A stretch of DNA of 8,360 nucleotides from NCBI GenBank assembly GCA_020861205.1, contig JAJBSY010000199.1, positions 1 to 8,360 on the forward strand, given 5' to 3'. The translations under genes and the position numbers were made by a program. Below are positions 6,639 to 8,360 of the stretch, one piece after another; within the stretch, counting starts at the first letter, position 1; the number at the start of each line of letters is the position of its first letter. The DNA comes from Deltaproteobacteria bacterium. GTDB lineage: Bacteria; Desulfobacterota; Desulfovibrionia; Desulfovibrionales; Desulfovibrionaceae. The notes under the pieces were generated by a model. That model was not told the origin of the DNA, did not search any database, and saw only the letters and a list, made by a program, of their open reading frames with translations.

Positions 6639-7640
6639 CTATTGGGCTTCCGCCTGCTTTACCAGATCGAACAACTCGGTTCCGTTCTTTTTGCCGAAGG
6701 CTTCCCACACGGGTTTCACCTTGGCGGCGAAGGCATCGTAATCAACATCGGTCGTAATGGTCACGCCGGAAGCCTTTATGCGATCGAGCGCTTCCTTCTC
6801 ATACTTCGCGTACAGGTCGCGGCTCATGGCCTGGGCTTTGGCGGCAGCCTCGAGAATGATCTTCTGCGTGGGCTCGTCAAAGGATTTCCAGGTGTCGGCG
6901 TTAAAGACGAAGGGCGCGGAAGTGTACGTGTGGTTGGTGAGGGAGAGGAACTTCTGCACTTCGTTGAATTTGTATGATTCTATCGTCGCCAGCGGGTTTT
7001 CCTGGCCGTCAACCGTGCCCTGCTGCAACGCGGTGAACAGTTCGGGCAAGGCCATGGGAACGGGGTTGGCGCCCAGCAGCTTGAACGCTTCCACGCGCAT
7101 GGCGAGGGGCGGCACCCGCAATTTCAGCCCTGCCAGGTCTTCGGGTTTGGCAATGGCCCGTTTGTTGTTCGTCACCTGCCGGAAACCGTGTTCGACAAAC
7201 GTCACGACTTTCAGGCCGAGCGGCTCGATGACCTTTTCCGCGATGTACGTCCCGAACCCGCCGTCAATGGCCTTGTGCGCGACGAGACGGTCCGTGAAGA
7301 GGAAGGGCAGATCCTCAATGGCGGCTTTGGGGGCGAACCCCTGGAACATGGTGATGGCGCCGATCAGGGAACCGTCCAACATGCCGCCTATGGTCTGCTG
7401 GATGAGTTCGATTTCTCCTCCCAGAACGCCGCTGGGGACGATTTCAAAAACAATTTCCCCGTTGGTTGCTTTTTTGACGTCGGCGGCGAAGGCCTCCATG
7501 GCGAAATGCATCGGGTGCTGCGCCGCGTACGCGTGGCCTATTTGGATATTGCGGACGGCGGAAGCGTCCTTGGCATACCCCAGGGCAAGGCCAAGGCAGA
7601 GACAACCGGCAATAATCACGCTGAGCTTCAATGATTTCAT
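6639..7640 (-). CDS. dctP: TRAP transporter periplasmic solute-binding protein, DctP type
   Basis: This 333-residue protein is the normal length for a DctP-family extracytoplasmic binding protein that captures an organic acid for the membrane subunits. The N-terminus is a secretion signal: MKSLK, a hydrophobic core to about residue 20, and likely cleavage after ASA (28) or GYA (23). An IAGC at 10-13 resembles a lipobox but comes early. Family marks are the opening QIGHAYAAQHPMH, EIVPSGVLGGEIELIQQTIGG (66-86), GLKLRVPP (171-178) with R175 as the conserved carboxylate-binding arginine, and GTVDGQENPLATI (208-220). These point to a carboxylate ligand. I chose the ATG at 7640 because GGAG lies 5 bases upstream and the signal peptide then begins properly; the frame stays open to 7733 without either. 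The gene follows the PdxA-like gene after 108 bases. Confidence 0.95.
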   Translation of the reverse strand: MKSLKLSVIIAGCLCLGLALGYAKDASAVRNIQIGHAYAAQHPMHFAMEAFAADVKKATNGEIVFEIVPSGVLGGEIELIQQTIGGMLDGSLIGAITMFQGFAPKAAIEDLPFLFTDRLVAHKAIDGGFGTYIAEKVIEPLGLKVVTFVEHGFRQVTNNKRAIAKPEDLAGLKLRVPPLAMRVEAFKLLGANPVPMALPELFTALQQGTVDGQENPLATIESYKFNEVQKFLSLTNHTYTSAPFVFNADTWKSFDEPTQKIILEAAAKAQAMSRDLYAKYEKEALDRIKASGVTITTDVDYDAFAAKVKPVWEAFGKKNGTELFDLVKQAEAQ

Positions 7641-7666
7641 AACCGCTCCATTTACTGTTAAAAGTG

Positions 7667-7722
7667 AAAAAAATACGCCGTCACCGTTTAACCGGCGGCA
7701 CAAACGTTTTCCCACCGCCGGT
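7667..7722 (-). promoter_or_regulatory. Competing hairpins and T-run between the PdxA-like gene and dctP
   Basis: On the minus strand ACCGGCGG (7722-7715) can pair with CCGCCGGT (7698-7691), a perfect 8-bp stem around a 16-base loop that contains AAACGTTT. The right arm can instead use its CGCCG (7697-7693) to pair with CGGCG (7680-7676), and that smaller stem is followed by TATTTTTTT. The two stems exclude each other and the second is terminator-like. This could be a partial terminator or attenuator between the first gene and the transporter, or simply a 3'-end structure. The second stem is weak, with 5 pairs and a 12-base loop. Confidence 0.35.
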
Positions 7723-7748
7723 GAAATGCCCACGCGCGAGCCCCCGGA

Positions 7749-8360
7749 TCATCTCACCGCCCCCGGTTGGGACGCCCCGGCAAGCATGGCCCCGTATTCG
7801 ATGGCGTGAATCATGCTTTTGGGGGAAGACACGTTTTTCCCCGCGTTTTCAAACGCCGTCCCATGGTCCACGGAGGCGCGGACGATGGGCAGGCCGAGGG
7901 TGATGTTCACCCCGGTCATTCCCGACCAGGTCTTTGTTTTGTCGTCATACTTGAAACTCAACATTTTCAGTGGGATATGACCCTGGTCGTGGTACATCGC
8001 CACCACGATGTCAAACCCGCCCCCGGCGGCCTTGCAAAATACCGTGTCCGGCGAAAAGGGACCGGAAGCGTCGATGCCTTCGCGTTTGGCGGCCTCGACC
8101 GCCGGCCCGATGTTCGTGAGCTCTTCCGTGCCGAAAAGGCCGTTTTCCCCCGCGTGCGGGTTGAATCCGGCAACCCCGATACGCGGCGCCGGGATGCCTA
8201 TTTTTTTGCAGGCCTCGTTCCCCAGGCGAATGACCTCCAGCACCCGGTCGAAGGTGATCCGGGAACTCGCCTCGGCCAAGGGCAGGTGGGTGCTGACGTG
8301 CACGACGCGGAAGTTCTCGTCGGCGAGCATCATGGCATACCGTTTCACCCCTGTCAGGGT
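7749..8360 (-). CDS. PdxA-family dehydrogenase (PdxA2-like), 5' end cut by window
   Basis: This is the C-terminal 203 residues of a PdxA-family, NAD-dependent, metal-assisted beta-decarboxylating dehydrogenase; about 120-130 N-terminal residues lie beyond 8360. The three metal histidines are present: H25 in STHLPL, H124 in MYHDQGH and H166 in SVDHGTA (numbering from the first visible codon). FNPHAGENG, PFSPDT and GVNITLGLP are also family blocks. The insert SFKYDDKTKTWSGMTG before GVNITLGLP and the form YHDQGHIPLK resemble PdxA2-type proteins rather than the vitamin B6 enzyme. Those proteins oxidise 4-phospho-threonate or 4-phospho-erythronate in sugar-acid breakdown. Position ahead of a TRAP operon supports a catabolic role. 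The partner kinase (DUF1537 family) is not visible; it could lie upstream. The GTG at 8348 is internal to the family alignment and is not the true start. Confidence 0.9.
   Translation of the reverse strand, partial: TLTGVKRYAMMLADENFRVVHVSTHLPLAEASSRITFDRVLEVIRLGNEACKKIGIPAPRIGVAGFNPHAGENGLFGTEELTNIGPAVEAAKREGIDASGPFSPDTVFCKAAGGGFDIVVAMYHDQGHIPLKMLSFKYDDKTKTWSGMTGVNITLGLPIVRASVDHGTAFENAGKNVSSPKSMIHAIEYGAMLAGASQPGAVR

Noticed and set aside
2154..7713. CGTTTTCCC or its complement in three intergenic gaps (2154-2162, 6621-6629, 7705-7713), as a possible shared regulatory word
   Set aside because: The same 9-mer also occurs inside the PdxA-like gene (8141-8149), and the intergenic copies are in different orientations and settings, so chance is adequate as an explanation.
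1..8360. CRISPR arrays, tRNA or rRNA genes, insertion sequences
   Set aside because: I saw no spaced direct repeats, cloverleaf sequences, rRNA-like blocks, transposase motifs or terminal inverted repeats.

Overview
The window comes from a GC-rich Gram-negative, probably anaerobic or fermentative bacterium. The evidence is a tripartite TRAP transporter with an exported binding protein, a citrate lyase locus, and a candidate sigma-54 promoter. Desulfovibrionaceae (or another TRAP-rich anaerobe such as Synergistota) would fit, but this is inferred from gene content and not from any marker gene. Every convincing gene lies on the minus strand, so transcription runs from position 8360 towards 1.

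Upstream unit (8360 to about 2421). It starts with a 5'-truncated PdxA-family dehydrogenase (7749-8360). A complete TRAP transporter follows: dctP-type binding protein (6639-7640), dctQ-type small membrane subunit (5990-6562) and dctM-type large membrane subunit (4701-5993). Next come an FAH-superfamily 2-oxo-acid hydratase of the HpaH/MhpD type (3859-4641) and a dihydroorotase-like amidohydrolase/deacetylase (2597-3829). A strong intrinsic terminator at 2421-2450 closes the unit. An uptake system for an organic acid with three soluble enzymes looks like a dedicated catabolic operon, but the combination does not match a pathway I can name. Candidate RNA hairpins occupy the pdxA-dctP and dctP-dctQ gaps. 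A possible 37-codon reading frame with a strong Shine-Dalgarno sequence lies between the amidohydrolase and the terminator.

Control region (2073-2420). This stretch has no convincing gene. It holds an AT-rich segment with a perfect 11-bp inverted repeat (2268-2294) and, about 130 bp downstream, a good -24/-12 sigma-54 promoter match (2149-2163). The arrangement resembles an enhancer-binding-protein-controlled promoter for the citrate genes.

Downstream unit (2072 to 1). It encodes a CitMHS-family citrate transporter (756-2072), the citrate lyase acyl carrier protein CitD (439-717) and the first 143 residues of the citrate lyase beta subunit CitE (1-429), which runs off the window. The expected alpha subunit (citF) and accessory genes would lie beyond position 1. 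Together they would import citrate and cleave it to acetate and oxaloacetate.
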